The notes under the pieces: generated by a model
Told to the model about the DNA's origin: nothing
Seen by the model: the letters and a program-made list of their open reading frames with translations, nothing else
The model's database searches: none
Origin: a candidate division FCPU426 bacterium
GTDB taxonomy: Bacteria > Oederibacteriota > Muellerivitia > Muellerivitales > Muellerivitaceae
DNA: 64,000 nt
Reading direction: 5' to 3'
NCBI GenBank assembly: GCA_030041545.1
Contig: JASHNQ010000072.1
Location: forward strand, 1 to 64,000
Program-made: the position numbers and the translations under genes
Shown: positions 17,585 through 25,889 of the stretch, one piece after another
Position numbering within the stretch: position 1 is the first letter of the stretch
Layout: every line of letters starts with the position of its first letter

Positions 17585-18181
17585 ATGGGCGGCAAGGGGA
17601 CTATTTTAATCATCGAAGACCAGGACGGATTCCGGCGGATCTACTCGGATGTCCTTTCCAAGGAAGGGTACGACGTTTTAACCGCGGAGGACGGTGAAAA
17701 GGGATGGAAACTTTCCAAGGAAAAAAAGCCCCATTTGATCCTGCTGGACCTGGGGTTGCCCAAGATCGACGGCTTCGAGGTGCTGCGCCGGTTGAGGGCG
17801 GACAACGAAACCAAGCCCATTCCGGTCATCATCTTTTCGGTGATGGGGGAGCAGAAGGACATCAAAAGAGCCCTGGAAATGGGCGCCAACGACTACACGG
17901 TCAAGGGGTTTTACACCCCCCGGCAGATCCTCAGCAAGATCAAGGAACAGCTGGACCAGGCGGGGGGGGTCCAACGAAGCGTTTCCTCCTACAAGCTCCT
18001 CGTGCAGGCGGGGCAGGGAGACGCGGCCAAGCTGGAAGAGGATATCGGCTTGACCAAGGGGTTCCATTGCCCCAAGTGCAACGTGGAACTGGTGATGGAG
18101 CTGTACCCGGATTACGTCCGCGAGGGAGGGCACTGGTTCGCCAGCCGCCTGAGCTGCCCCCAATGCCAGCAACCGGCCTGA
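17585..18181 (+). CDS. Response regulator with C-terminal zinc-ribbon-like segment
   Basis: A 198-residue protein. Residues 1-125 are a receiver (ILIIEDQDGFRRIY; LILLDLGLPKIDG; the usual KP is KG in YTVKGFYTPRQI). The last ~50 residues carry CPKC and, about 35 residues later, CPQC, which looks like a treble-clef or zinc-ribbon module rather than a DNA-binding output. ATG 17585 follows GGGAGGGAGG and is preferred over TTG 17552. The output mode is unknown. Confidence 0.8.
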   Translation: MGGKGTILIIEDQDGFRRIYSDVLSKEGYDVLTAEDGEKGWKLSKEKKPHLILLDLGLPKIDGFEVLRRLRADNETKPIPVIIFSVMGEQKDIKRALEMGANDYTVKGFYTPRQILSKIKEQLDQAGGVQRSVSSYKLLVQAGQGDAAKLEEDIGLTKGFHCPKCNVELVMELYPDYVREGGHWFASRLSCPQCQQPA

Positions 18182-18254
18182 GGCGCTTTTTTTGACTCAC
18201 TTTGTGTACTTCGTGGCGAGAGATTGTGAAGCTGGTTTTAGTCCAAGCGCCGGC

Positions 18255-19106
18255 TCAACCCAGCTTTCCCGTTTGATAGTCGTAAAAGGCCTGCTTCAAC
18301 TCGCCTAGGGTATTCATGACAAAGGGCCCGCCACGGACCACGGGTTCGTTCAACTTCAGGGCCGAGGCGAAAAGCAGGTGGACCGGTTTTTCATCCCCCG
18401 CCTCCAGGCGCACCGAGCCCCCTTCCCCGAAAACCCCCAAATGACCGGCCTTCACGTAACCGGGTTCGGACTCCGGGCCGGTTTCCGCCTTTCCCTCGAT
18501 CACGTAAACGAAGGCGTTCTGGTCCGGGGGAGCGGGCTGCGCGAGAACCGCGCCCGGCTCCAGCCTCACCTCCAGGTAAGTGAAGGGAATGAAGGACTTT
18601 CCAGGGCTGCGGACGCCCCCATATTCGCCGGCCAGGACCTTCACCCGGACTCCCTTTTCCTCGACCACCGGCAGTTTTTCCGAGGGCAGGTCTTGGTATT
18701 TGGGTTCGGTCATCTTCCATTTAGCGGGCAGGTTCAGCCAAAGCTGGTAGCCCCAAGCCAAGCCGTCGGATTGCTCCGGCATTTCGCTGTGGATGATGCC
18801 GCGCCCGGCGGTCATCCATTGGACCGAGCCGGCGCTCAGGTGCCCCTCGTGTCCCTTGGAGTCCCGATGGGTGAAGGAGCCGGCCATCATGTAAGTCACG
18901 GTCTCAAAACCCCGGTGGGGATGGTCGGGAAAGCCCGCCGCGTAATCATCCGGGTTGTCGTTCTTGAATTCATCCAAGAGCAAGAAAGGGTCCAATTGGC
19001 CCAATTCCGGGCTTCCCAGGATGCGTTTCAGCTTGACCCCGGCCCCGTCGGAGGTGTTGATGCCCTGGACGATTTGGCTTATTTTGCGGATTTTTGCCGT
19101 TGTCAT
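18255..19106 (-). CDS. Pirin-family bicupin protein
   Basis: A 283-residue pirin homologue. The N-terminal cupin shows the metal-binding pattern PDHPHRGFETVTYMMAGSFT, then HRDSKGHEG, with His/Glu ligands for Fe. The C-terminal half is the second cupin. Bacterial pirins include quercetin dioxygenases and redox-sensitive regulators. ATG 19106 (MTTAKIRK) with GGAGGACGCGA upstream is used; the 53 extra residues of the longer frame look noncoding. Confidence 0.88.
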   Translation of the reverse strand: MTTAKIRKISQIVQGINTSDGAGVKLKRILGSPELGQLDPFLLLDEFKNDNPDDYAAGFPDHPHRGFETVTYMMAGSFTHRDSKGHEGHLSAGSVQWMTAGRGIIHSEMPEQSDGLAWGYQLWLNLPAKWKMTEPKYQDLPSEKLPVVEEKGVRVKVLAGEYGGVRSPGKSFIPFTYLEVRLEPGAVLAQPAPPDQNAFVYVIEGKAETGPESEPGYVKAGHLGVFGEGGSVRLEAGDEKPVHLLFASALKLNEPVVRGGPFVMNTLGELKQAFYDYQTGKLG

Positions 19107-19517
19107 TCGCGTCCTCCTTTGGGGCAACCATAGGGATGAAAGGCAAAACTTTCCAGGTTTAGCCCCAAAAGCCGGTAACCGCCCGGTTACGGAGAGGCCC
19201 CAAAATTTGTTGGTATTCTGTCCGATCCAGGGAAGCCCTTTCAGGCCCTGAACAAGGCTTTTCATTTTACAAATATTAACTGGGGGTTTATCCTTATCCT
19301 AAATATATTTGGCGGGGGTTCCAGGCAAACGTCCTAGGCGCCAGGAATTTTCCCCGCAACATCTTGTGATGCTGCCCCATCCCTTTCGTTCTTTTCGAAA
19401 TCAAAATTTGTTGATCCGGTGAAAGAGGCCCATTTTCCAAGGTTTTTTTCGATCCCGACGCAAAAGGTGTGTCTTGAAATCCTCGAAGACAGGAAATAAA
19501 AAACGGGAGGCTATTTT
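19107..19517. other. Intergenic promoter region between pirin and TonB-receptor genes
   Basis: About 410 bases without a supported gene. It includes AT-rich tracts (TACAAATATTAACTGGGGG; CCTAAATATATTTGGCG) that could hold the divergent promoters. The ribosome site ACGGGAGGCT serves the receptor gene. No riboswitch was recognised. Confidence 0.5.
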
Positions 19518-21677
19518 ATGACAGAAAGGACGGTTAAAACCGCTCCGCAGTTCAACCCAACCACTTTCGTCATGTTTTCCATTTTCCTTTTTTCCGTTTT
19601 ACCCGGTTTTTCAAACGGACAAACCCAGGCATTAAGCCCAACTCTTTCACCGATAGCCACAGAAAACACAAATCCTTCATCCCAAGAAAGCACTTCAACC
19701 ACCGCAACGCCCGAAGCATCCACAAACCCAACACCTTCGCCGGCAGCGGCGGAAAACGCCAACCTCTCCTCCCAAGCGACCCTTTCGCCCACGGTCACGC
19801 CTGAAAGATCCACGCAAACGGAGATGAAAGAAATGAGCTTGGAGGAACTCATGAACGTGGACGTCACTTCCGTCTCCCGGAAGCCCGAACCCTATGAGGA
19901 GGCGCCGGCCTCCATCGACGTCATCACCAACGATGAAATCATCCGTTCGGGCGCTTCCAGCATCCCGGAGGCCCTGCGGCTGGCGGACAACCTGGAAGTG
20001 GAGCAAGATTCCTCCTCCGGCTGGAACATCAGCGCGCGCGGGTTCAACGTGGACTTGGCGAACAAGCTGCTGGTGATGATCGACGGCCGGACGGTCTATA
20101 CCCCGCTTTATTCCGGCGTTTATTGGAACGCCCAGGACTACCTGCTGGAGGACATCGACCGCATCGAGGTCGTCAGCGGCCCCGGCGGGACGCTCTGGGG
20201 CGCCAACGCGGTCAACGGCGTCATCAACATCCTCAGCAAGGACGCGAAGGACACGCAGGGAGCTTACGTGGAAACGGGAAGCGGCACCCAATTGCAGGAT
20301 TTCGCCGGGGCCCGCTATGGCGGAACCTTGGCGCCCGACGTTTACTACCGTTTTTACGCGAAGTACTTCAATGAGGGCGCCGAGACCCTTTCGGGCGGGG
20401 TCAGCAGCGCGCAGGACGCCTGGAACATGGGCCAAGGCGGGTTCCGGATCGACGATGAGGCGGACCCCCGCGACAAATTCACCTTGCAAGGCGACCTTTA
20501 CAACAGCTTCCTCGACGTTACCCCCGGCGGCGACATTCCCGCCGGCAGCCAAGAAAATTTCGCCGGCGGAAACGTCCTGGGCCGTTGGTCGCGCGTCATT
20601 TCCGACGATTCCAACATGAGCCTGCAGTTATATTTCGACCGGACCTACGCGGACGAGCCCGCCGGCGCGGGGACAACCTTTGGCGACGCCTTGGACACTT
20701 ACGACCTGGACTTCCAACACCATTTTTCCCTGGACGCGGGCAACCAGTTGACGTGGGGATTGGGCTATCGTTTCACGCACGACGTGGTCCAAAACGTCGC
20801 GGCCCTGTCTTTTTTGCCCGCGACCCTGGACCAGCAGTTGTTCAGCGTTTTCGCGCAGGACGAGATCGAGCTGGGAAGCGACCTTTTCCTGACGGCCGGC
20901 AGCAAGGTCGAGCACAACGATTACACGGGCTTTGAGTTCGAGCCGAGCGCCCGCTTGAAATGGGACCTGGCCGATAAGCAAATGCTTTGGGCGGCGGTTT
21001 CCAGGGCGGTCCGGATGCCTTCGCGTATTGACACGGACGTTTCCATCCCTTTCACTTTGGAAGGCGATTCCGATTTCCTATCCGAAACCCTCGTCGCCTA
21101 TGAATTGGGTTACCGCGCCCAACTGACCGGGGAATGGGCCGCCTCCCTCTCCACCTTTTTCAACAACTACGACGACCTGCGCAGTTTGAGCCCCACTCCC
21201 GGCGGGCTCTTAGGCTACTTACCCATCACCATCGCCAACGGCTTGGCCGGGCAAACCGGTGGGGCCGAACTGACGACCGATTATCAGGTCCTGGAGGGCT
21301 GGCGTTTGCACGCCGGTTACGACCTGCTCCTGGAAAACATCTGGGTCAAGCCCGGCCAGACCGACATTGATAACGGCCTCGAGGACACGGCCGACCCCAA
21401 GAACCAAGTTTTTTTGCGCTCTTCCATGGATTTGCCCGGGAACCTGGAATTCGACCCCGCCTTCCGCTGGGTGGACGCTATTTACGGCTCCGGTAACGCC
21501 AATGCGCCAACCGTGCCCGCTTACGCCGAATTGGACGCCCGGTTGGGTTGGCGCCCCGTGAAAGGCCTGGAATTGTCGGTCACCGGGCAAAACCTCCTGC
21601 AGCCTTACCATATCGAATACGGTTCAGGCGAGGAAATCGCACGCAGCGTCTACGGGAAGATCTCATGCGAATTTTAA
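19518..21677 (+). CDS. TonB-dependent outer-membrane receptor
   Basis: A 719-residue outer-membrane beta barrel. After a signal segment (FVMFSIFLFSVLPGFSNG) comes an unusual Ser/Thr/Pro-rich linker of ~70 residues with a repeated ATEN/AAEN-(P)SSQ pattern. Then comes the plug domain (SLEELMNVDVTSVSRKPEPY; SIDVITNDEIIRSGAS; WNISARGFN; GTLWGANAVNGVINI) and a barrel ending in KISCEF, a terminal aromatic as expected for BAM recognition. The EELMNVDVTSVSRK type is often found beside YfiR and kinase genes, as here. The substrate is unknown. Confidence 0.9.
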   Translation: MTERTVKTAPQFNPTTFVMFSIFLFSVLPGFSNGQTQALSPTLSPIATENTNPSSQESTSTTATPEASTNPTPSPAAAENANLSSQATLSPTVTPERSTQTEMKEMSLEELMNVDVTSVSRKPEPYEEAPASIDVITNDEIIRSGASSIPEALRLADNLEVEQDSSSGWNISARGFNVDLANKLLVMIDGRTVYTPLYSGVYWNAQDYLLEDIDRIEVVSGPGGTLWGANAVNGVINILSKDAKDTQGAYVETGSGTQLQDFAGARYGGTLAPDVYYRFYAKYFNEGAETLSGGVSSAQDAWNMGQGGFRIDDEADPRDKFTLQGDLYNSFLDVTPGGDIPAGSQENFAGGNVLGRWSRVISDDSNMSLQLYFDRTYADEPAGAGTTFGDALDTYDLDFQHHFSLDAGNQLTWGLGYRFTHDVVQNVAALSFLPATLDQQLFSVFAQDEIELGSDLFLTAGSKVEHNDYTGFEFEPSARLKWDLADKQMLWAAVSRAVRMPSRIDTDVSIPFTLEGDSDFLSETLVAYELGYRAQLTGEWAASLSTFFNNYDDLRSLSPTPGGLLGYLPITIANGLAGQTGGAELTTDYQVLEGWRLHAGYDLLLENIWVKPGQTDIDNGLEDTADPKNQVFLRSSMDLPGNLEFDPAFRWVDAIYGSGNANAPTVPAYAELDARLGWRPVKGLELSVTGQNLLQPYHIEYGSGEEIARSVYGKISCEF

Positions 21678-22240
21678 GCCTTCGCCGCCCGCGGCGGTCG
21701 TCCCTGGCCTGGCTGGGCCTGGGCCTGCTTTGCACCCTGGCCGCGCCCTTGGAGGCGGAAACGGGGGTCTCCAAGGAGTACCAGGTCAAGGCCGTTTTCC
21801 TTTTCAATTTCGCCCAGTTCGTCAAATGGCCTCCCGCCGCCTTCAGCCGGCCCGACGAGCCCTTCCGCATCGGCGTTTTGGGGAACGACCCCTTCGACGC
21901 CTTTTTGGACGAGACCGTCAAGGGCGAGAAAGTGGACGGGCATCCCCTGGTCATCCGGCGCTATAGCAGCGCCGAGGACGCCAAGGATTGCCAGATTTTA
22001 TTCATCAGCGGCTCCGAGGGCCCGCAGATGGCCGCCATCCTGGAGGGCTTGAAGGGCCTGAACATCCTGACGGTGGGCGACACCGAGGGGTTCATCAAGA
22101 GCGGCGGCATCGTACGCTTCGTCACGGTGGACAACAAGATCCACTTCCGGATCAACCCGGAAGCGGCCAAACGCGCCAAACTGGTCATCAGTTCCCAGGT
22201 GCTGCGCTTGGCCGAGATCTCCGAGACCGGGCAGGATTAA
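21665..22240 (+). CDS. YfiR-family (DUF4154) periplasmic protein
   Basis: A 191-residue protein with a signal peptide and the YfiR fold pattern: KEYQVKAVFLFNFAQFVKWP, RIGVLGNDPF, QILFISGSE, LTVGDTEGFIKSGGIVRF and FRINPEAAKRAKLVISSQVL. YfiR-like proteins are periplasmic repressors of membrane signalling enzymes. ATG 21665 overlaps the end of the receptor gene by 13 bases, and the sensor kinase starts two bases after the stop, so YfiR probably links receptor state to that kinase. Confidence 0.85.
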   Translation: MRILSLRRPRRSSLAWLGLGLLCTLAAPLEAETGVSKEYQVKAVFLFNFAQFVKWPPAAFSRPDEPFRIGVLGNDPFDAFLDETVKGEKVDGHPLVIRRYSSAEDAKDCQILFISGSEGPQMAAILEGLKGLNILTVGDTEGFIKSGGIVRFVTVDNKIHFRINPEAAKRAKLVISSQVLRLAEISETGQD

Positions 22241-22242
22241 AC

Positions 22243-24819
22243 ATGGCGTTCAGGGATATCCCCATCCAGCGCAAGTTGATGGCGGCCCTGCTGCTGACCA
22301 GCGGGACGGTCCTCCTGTTGTCCTGCTCCGCCTTCATCGTTTATGAAGTCGTCACCTTGCGCAAGGGCATGATGGACGCCTACCTGACCCGCGCCAAGAT
22401 CATCGCCGCCAATTCCACGGCCTCCCTGGCGTTCCAAAACTCGGACGACGCGGCCCAAGTGTTGGGGGCCCTTAAGACCGACCCGAGGGTGACCGCGTCC
22501 TGCCTCTACGACAGCCAGGGAAAGGTCTTCGCCAAATACCCGGTGGACGCGCCCGCCGGCCTTTTCCCGGCCGCCCACGGAAACTCCGGCTACCGGGGGG
22601 CGTCCTTGGAAATCTTCTGTCCCATCGTCCAGGGGGACCGGAACCTGGGAACGGTTTACATCCAGTCGAATTTGTCCGAGCTCTCCGAACGGTTCCACGC
22701 CTATGCCTGGCTCGCGGCGGTGATCGTGGCCGCGTCCGTGCTGACGGCCTACCTTCTCTCCCGCGCGCTGCAAGGGCAGATTTCCACCCCCATCCTGGAC
22801 CTGGCTTTGACCGCCAAGGCCGTTTCCAAAAACAGGGACTTTTCCATCCGCGCCCAGAAGTTCGGCGAGGATGAGCTGGGCTCGCTGACGGACGCCTTCA
22901 ACCAGATGCTCTCGGAAATCCAGGCGCAAAACCAGGCCTTGCGGCGCAGCGAGGAACGCTTCCGGGCCTTGATCGAGAACAGCGCGGACGGCATCGCCGT
23001 GGCCAACGCCCAGGGGGAAGTCACCTACGTGAGCCCATCCATGGGCCGGATGTTCGGGCTCACGATGGAGGATTTCTCGGGAAAAATCCGCAAGGACATG
23101 GTCCACCCCGACGATTTGCCCTACGTCCTGGAGAAGATGTCCGAAACATTGGGGAATCCCGGTAAAACCGTCCAGGCCCGCTACCGCATCCAGCACAAGG
23201 ACGGTTCCTGGCGATGGATCGACATGACGGCCACCAATCTCTTGGAGAACCCGGCCGTCGGCGGGATCGTCCGCAATATCCGGGACATCACCGAGCAGCT
23301 GAAACTGGAGGAAATCAACCGCCTGGGCGAATCCAAGGCCATCGCGACCATCAAGGATTGCGCCATCCTGATGATGGACCCGGAAGGGAAGATCCTCACC
23401 TGGAACCGGGGGGCGGAACTCATCAAGGGATATGGCGCCGAGGAAATCATCGGGAAAAACTTCGAGCTTTTTTACACCCCCGAGGAGGTGAAAAGGGGCA
23501 AGCCCCGGCGCCTTCTCCAGGAGGCGGCGGCGAAGGGGCAAGTGGAGGACGAGGGGGAGCGGATCCGCAAGGGCGGGTCCCGTTTCCTGGCCGACGTGGT
23601 GATCACCGCCCTCAAGGACGACCGGGGCCAATTGCGGGGGTTCATCAAGATCGCCCGCGACGTGACGGAAATCCGCAGGGCGCAAGCGGAGATCAAGCAA
23701 ACCAGCGATTTCCTGGGAGCGGTGCTGGAAAACATACCCAACATGATCTTCGTGAAGGACGCCAAGGACCTGCGGTTCGTGAATTTCAACAAGGCGGGCG
23801 AGGAACTGCTGGGCTTGAGGCGGGAAGATCTCATGGGTAAAAACGACTACGATTTCTTCCCCAAGGAACAGGCGGATTTTTTCGCCTCCAAGGACCGCGA
23901 GGTGATCCACGGCGGGAAGCTGCTGGACATCCCCGAGGAGACGATTGAGACCAAAAGCCAGGGCACGAGGCTCCTCCACACCCGCAAGATCCCCATCCGG
24001 GACAAGGATGGCAAGCCCCTTTACCTGCTGGGAATCTCCGAGGATATAACGGACGCCAAGCGCCAGCGGGAATTGGAGATGTACGCCCAGGCCCTGGAGG
24101 TGAGCAACCGGGAACTGCAGGATTTCGTGTTCGTGGCCTCCCACGACCTGCAGGAGCCCTTGAGGAAAATCCAATCCTTCGGCGAGTTCCTGGCCGAGGA
24201 ATACGGGGCCAGCCTGGAGGGCAACGGCAAGGATTACCTGGAGCGCATGCGCTCGGCGGCTTCCCGCATGCAGACCCTCATCAACGACCTTTTGACGCTC
24301 ACCCGGGTGACCACCAAGGCCAAGCCCTTCGAGCCCGTGGAGCTCTCCCAGGTCCTGAAGGATGTCCTGTCCGACCTGGAGGTCCGCGTAGCGGAGAAAA
24401 AGGCAAAAGTGGAGTTGGGGCCCCTTCCGAAGATCGAGGCGGACGCCACCCAGATGCGCCAGCTCTTCCAAAACCTGGTCGGGAACGCCTTGAAGTTCCA
24501 GAAGCCCGGGGCGCCGCCGGAAGTCCGGGTGGAGGCGGAGGTGGTGGAGGGGCCCCGGCCGGGGGAAAAACAATGCCGGGTACGGGTCCAGGACAACGGC
24601 ATCGGGTTCGACAACAAGTACGCGGAACAGATATTCAAAGTGTTTGAGAGGTTGCATGGCCGGGATGAGTACGAAGGCACGGGGATCGGACTGGCGGTGT
24701 GCCGCAAGGTGGCGGAACGCCACGGGGGAACCATCACCGCCCGGGGAACCCCCGGGCAAGGAAGCGTCTTCACCGTGACGCTGCCGGTTCGGCAAAACCC
24801 AAAAGGAGGGAACGCATGA
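22243..24819 (+). CDS. CHASE8-HAMP-PAS histidine kinase
   Basis: An 858-residue membrane kinase. Two membrane helices (~12-35 and ~160-180) flank a CHASE8-type periplasmic sensor (ANSTASLAFQNSDDAAQVLG). A HAMP segment, three PAS domains (RFRALIENSADGIAV; ILTWNRGAELIKGYGAEEI; VLENIPNMIFVKDAKDLRF), a HisKA domain with the phospho-His in VASHDLQEPLRKIQ and an HATPase domain (VQDNGIGF; YEGTGIGLAV) follow. The stop overlaps the next receiver gene (ATGA), so the Rcp1-like regulators are its likely partners. Confidence 0.92.
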   Translation: MAFRDIPIQRKLMAALLLTSGTVLLLSCSAFIVYEVVTLRKGMMDAYLTRAKIIAANSTASLAFQNSDDAAQVLGALKTDPRVTASCLYDSQGKVFAKYPVDAPAGLFPAAHGNSGYRGASLEIFCPIVQGDRNLGTVYIQSNLSELSERFHAYAWLAAVIVAASVLTAYLLSRALQGQISTPILDLALTAKAVSKNRDFSIRAQKFGEDELGSLTDAFNQMLSEIQAQNQALRRSEERFRALIENSADGIAVANAQGEVTYVSPSMGRMFGLTMEDFSGKIRKDMVHPDDLPYVLEKMSETLGNPGKTVQARYRIQHKDGSWRWIDMTATNLLENPAVGGIVRNIRDITEQLKLEEINRLGESKAIATIKDCAILMMDPEGKILTWNRGAELIKGYGAEEIIGKNFELFYTPEEVKRGKPRRLLQEAAAKGQVEDEGERIRKGGSRFLADVVITALKDDRGQLRGFIKIARDVTEIRRAQAEIKQTSDFLGAVLENIPNMIFVKDAKDLRFVNFNKAGEELLGLRREDLMGKNDYDFFPKEQADFFASKDREVIHGGKLLDIPEETIETKSQGTRLLHTRKIPIRDKDGKPLYLLGISEDITDAKRQRELEMYAQALEVSNRELQDFVFVASHDLQEPLRKIQSFGEFLAEEYGASLEGNGKDYLERMRSAASRMQTLINDLLTLTRVTTKAKPFEPVELSQVLKDVLSDLEVRVAEKKAKVELGPLPKIEADATQMRQLFQNLVGNALKFQKPGAPPEVRVEAEVVEGPRPGEKQCRVRVQDNGIGFDNKYAEQIFKVFERLHGRDEYEGTGIGLAVCRKVAERHGGTITARGTPGQGSVFTVTLPVRQNPKGGNA

Positions 24820-25289
24820 TCCAGAAAGGAACGGGCTCGCCCATCCTCATGGTGGACGACGACAAGGACGACCGCATGATGACGGAAAAGGCGCTGCGGA
24901 AGAACCGGGTCATCAACCCCATCCTGTTTTTGGAGGATGGCGAGGAGCTGATGGCCTACCTGAGACACAAGGGCCCATACGCCGACCCCGCCTCTTCCCC
25001 CCGGCCCTGCCTGATCCTGCTGGACCTGAACATGCCCCGCATGGACGGGCGGCGGGCGCTGGAGCTGGTCAAGGCGGACCCAGGGCTCAAAAAGATCCCC
25101 GTGGTGATATTGACGACCTCCCAAGCCGAGGAAGACATCCTCCGGAGCTACGACACCGGGGCCAATTCCTTCATCACCAAGCCGGTCAGCTTCGAGGGGC
25201 TGCTGGCGGTCATGGATGCCCTCAAAAGCTACTGGCTGGAAATCGTGGACTTGCCCCTGGAAGAGGGCGAGTCCCCCCATCCCCGGTAA
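24816..25289 (+). CDS. Response regulator, Rcp1-like
   Basis: A 157-residue lone receiver. It has MVDDDKDDRMMTEKALR at the start, the phosphorylation site in LILLDLNMPRMDG and the lysine in FITKPVSFEGLL. It is coupled to the kinase through an ATGA overlap and should be its direct phosphoacceptor. The next gene is a close paralogue. Confidence 0.9.
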   Translation: MIQKGTGSPILMVDDDKDDRMMTEKALRKNRVINPILFLEDGEELMAYLRHKGPYADPASSPRPCLILLDLNMPRMDGRRALELVKADPGLKKIPVVILTTSQAEEDILRSYDTGANSFITKPVSFEGLLAVMDALKSYWLEIVDLPLEEGESPHPR

Positions 25290-25320
25290 GGAACCGGAAA
25301 GGACGATAAGGAGAAAAAGC

Positions 25321-25773
25321 ATGGTCAAACCGGACACATTCACACGGCCCATCCTGATGGCGGACGACGACGAAGACGACTGCCTGATGACCAAGCGGGC
25401 CCTGGAGAGGAACAAGGTGGGCAACCCCTTCATCACCGTGCCCGACGGCGAGGCCCTTTTGGAATTCATCCAAGGGGGCAATGGGGGCGGCGGCCACGCG
25501 CTGCCGGTCGTCATCCTCTTGGACCTGAACATGCCCCGCATGGACGGCCGGGAAGCCCTGAGGCGCCTGAAGTCGGACAAACGCCTGCGGAGGATACCCG
25601 TGGTGGTTTTCTCCACCTCCCAATCGGAGGAAGACATCCAGTTTTGCTATGAAACGGGGGCCAATTCCTACATCGCCAAGGTCTTTTCCTTCGAGGAACT
25701 GGTGAAGCTCATCAACACCTTTAAGAGCTACTGGCTTGGAACGGTGGAACTGCCGGCCAATGGAAGGACATGA
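25321..25773 (+). CDS. Response regulator, Rcp1-like paralogue
   Basis: A 150-residue receiver closely similar to its upstream neighbour (LDLNMPRMDGREALR). The conserved KP is changed: the segment reads YIAKVFSFEELV, keeping the Lys but losing the Pro, which may alter signalling geometry. The gene starts at ATG 25321 after GATAAGGAGAAAAAGC. A tandem duplication of the preceding gene is the simplest origin. Confidence 0.88.
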   Translation: MVKPDTFTRPILMADDDEDDCLMTKRALERNKVGNPFITVPDGEALLEFIQGGNGGGGHALPVVILLDLNMPRMDGREALRRLKSDKRLRRIPVVVFSTSQSEEDIQFCYETGANSYIAKVFSFEELVKLINTFKSYWLGTVELPANGRT

Positions 25774-25782
25774 TGGACGGCG

Positions 25783-25872
25783 GGTCACGGCTCACGGGTC
25801 ACAGGCGACAACCGGTCCTTTTTCCGGCGAAATCTTTCTTGTGAGCTGTTACCCGTGAGCTGCGAGCTGACG
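25783..25872. repeat. CACGGGTCAC palindromic element
   Basis: The left arm GGGTCACGGCTCACGGGTCA and the right arm TGTGAGCTGTTACCCGTGAG are imperfect inverted copies separated by about 45 bases. The element fills the gap between a receiver gene and the hybrid kinase gene. It is noncoding. Confidence 0.65.
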
Positions 25873-25889
25873 TTGGGAGGCTTGAAACG

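Noticed and set aside
22237..24795. Long minus-strand open frame (852 codons) opposite the CHASE8 kinase
   Set aside because: It is the GC-rich antisense shadow of a kinase with clear domains. It has no recognisable protein motif and is rich in His/Gly/Val/Asp from codon mirroring.
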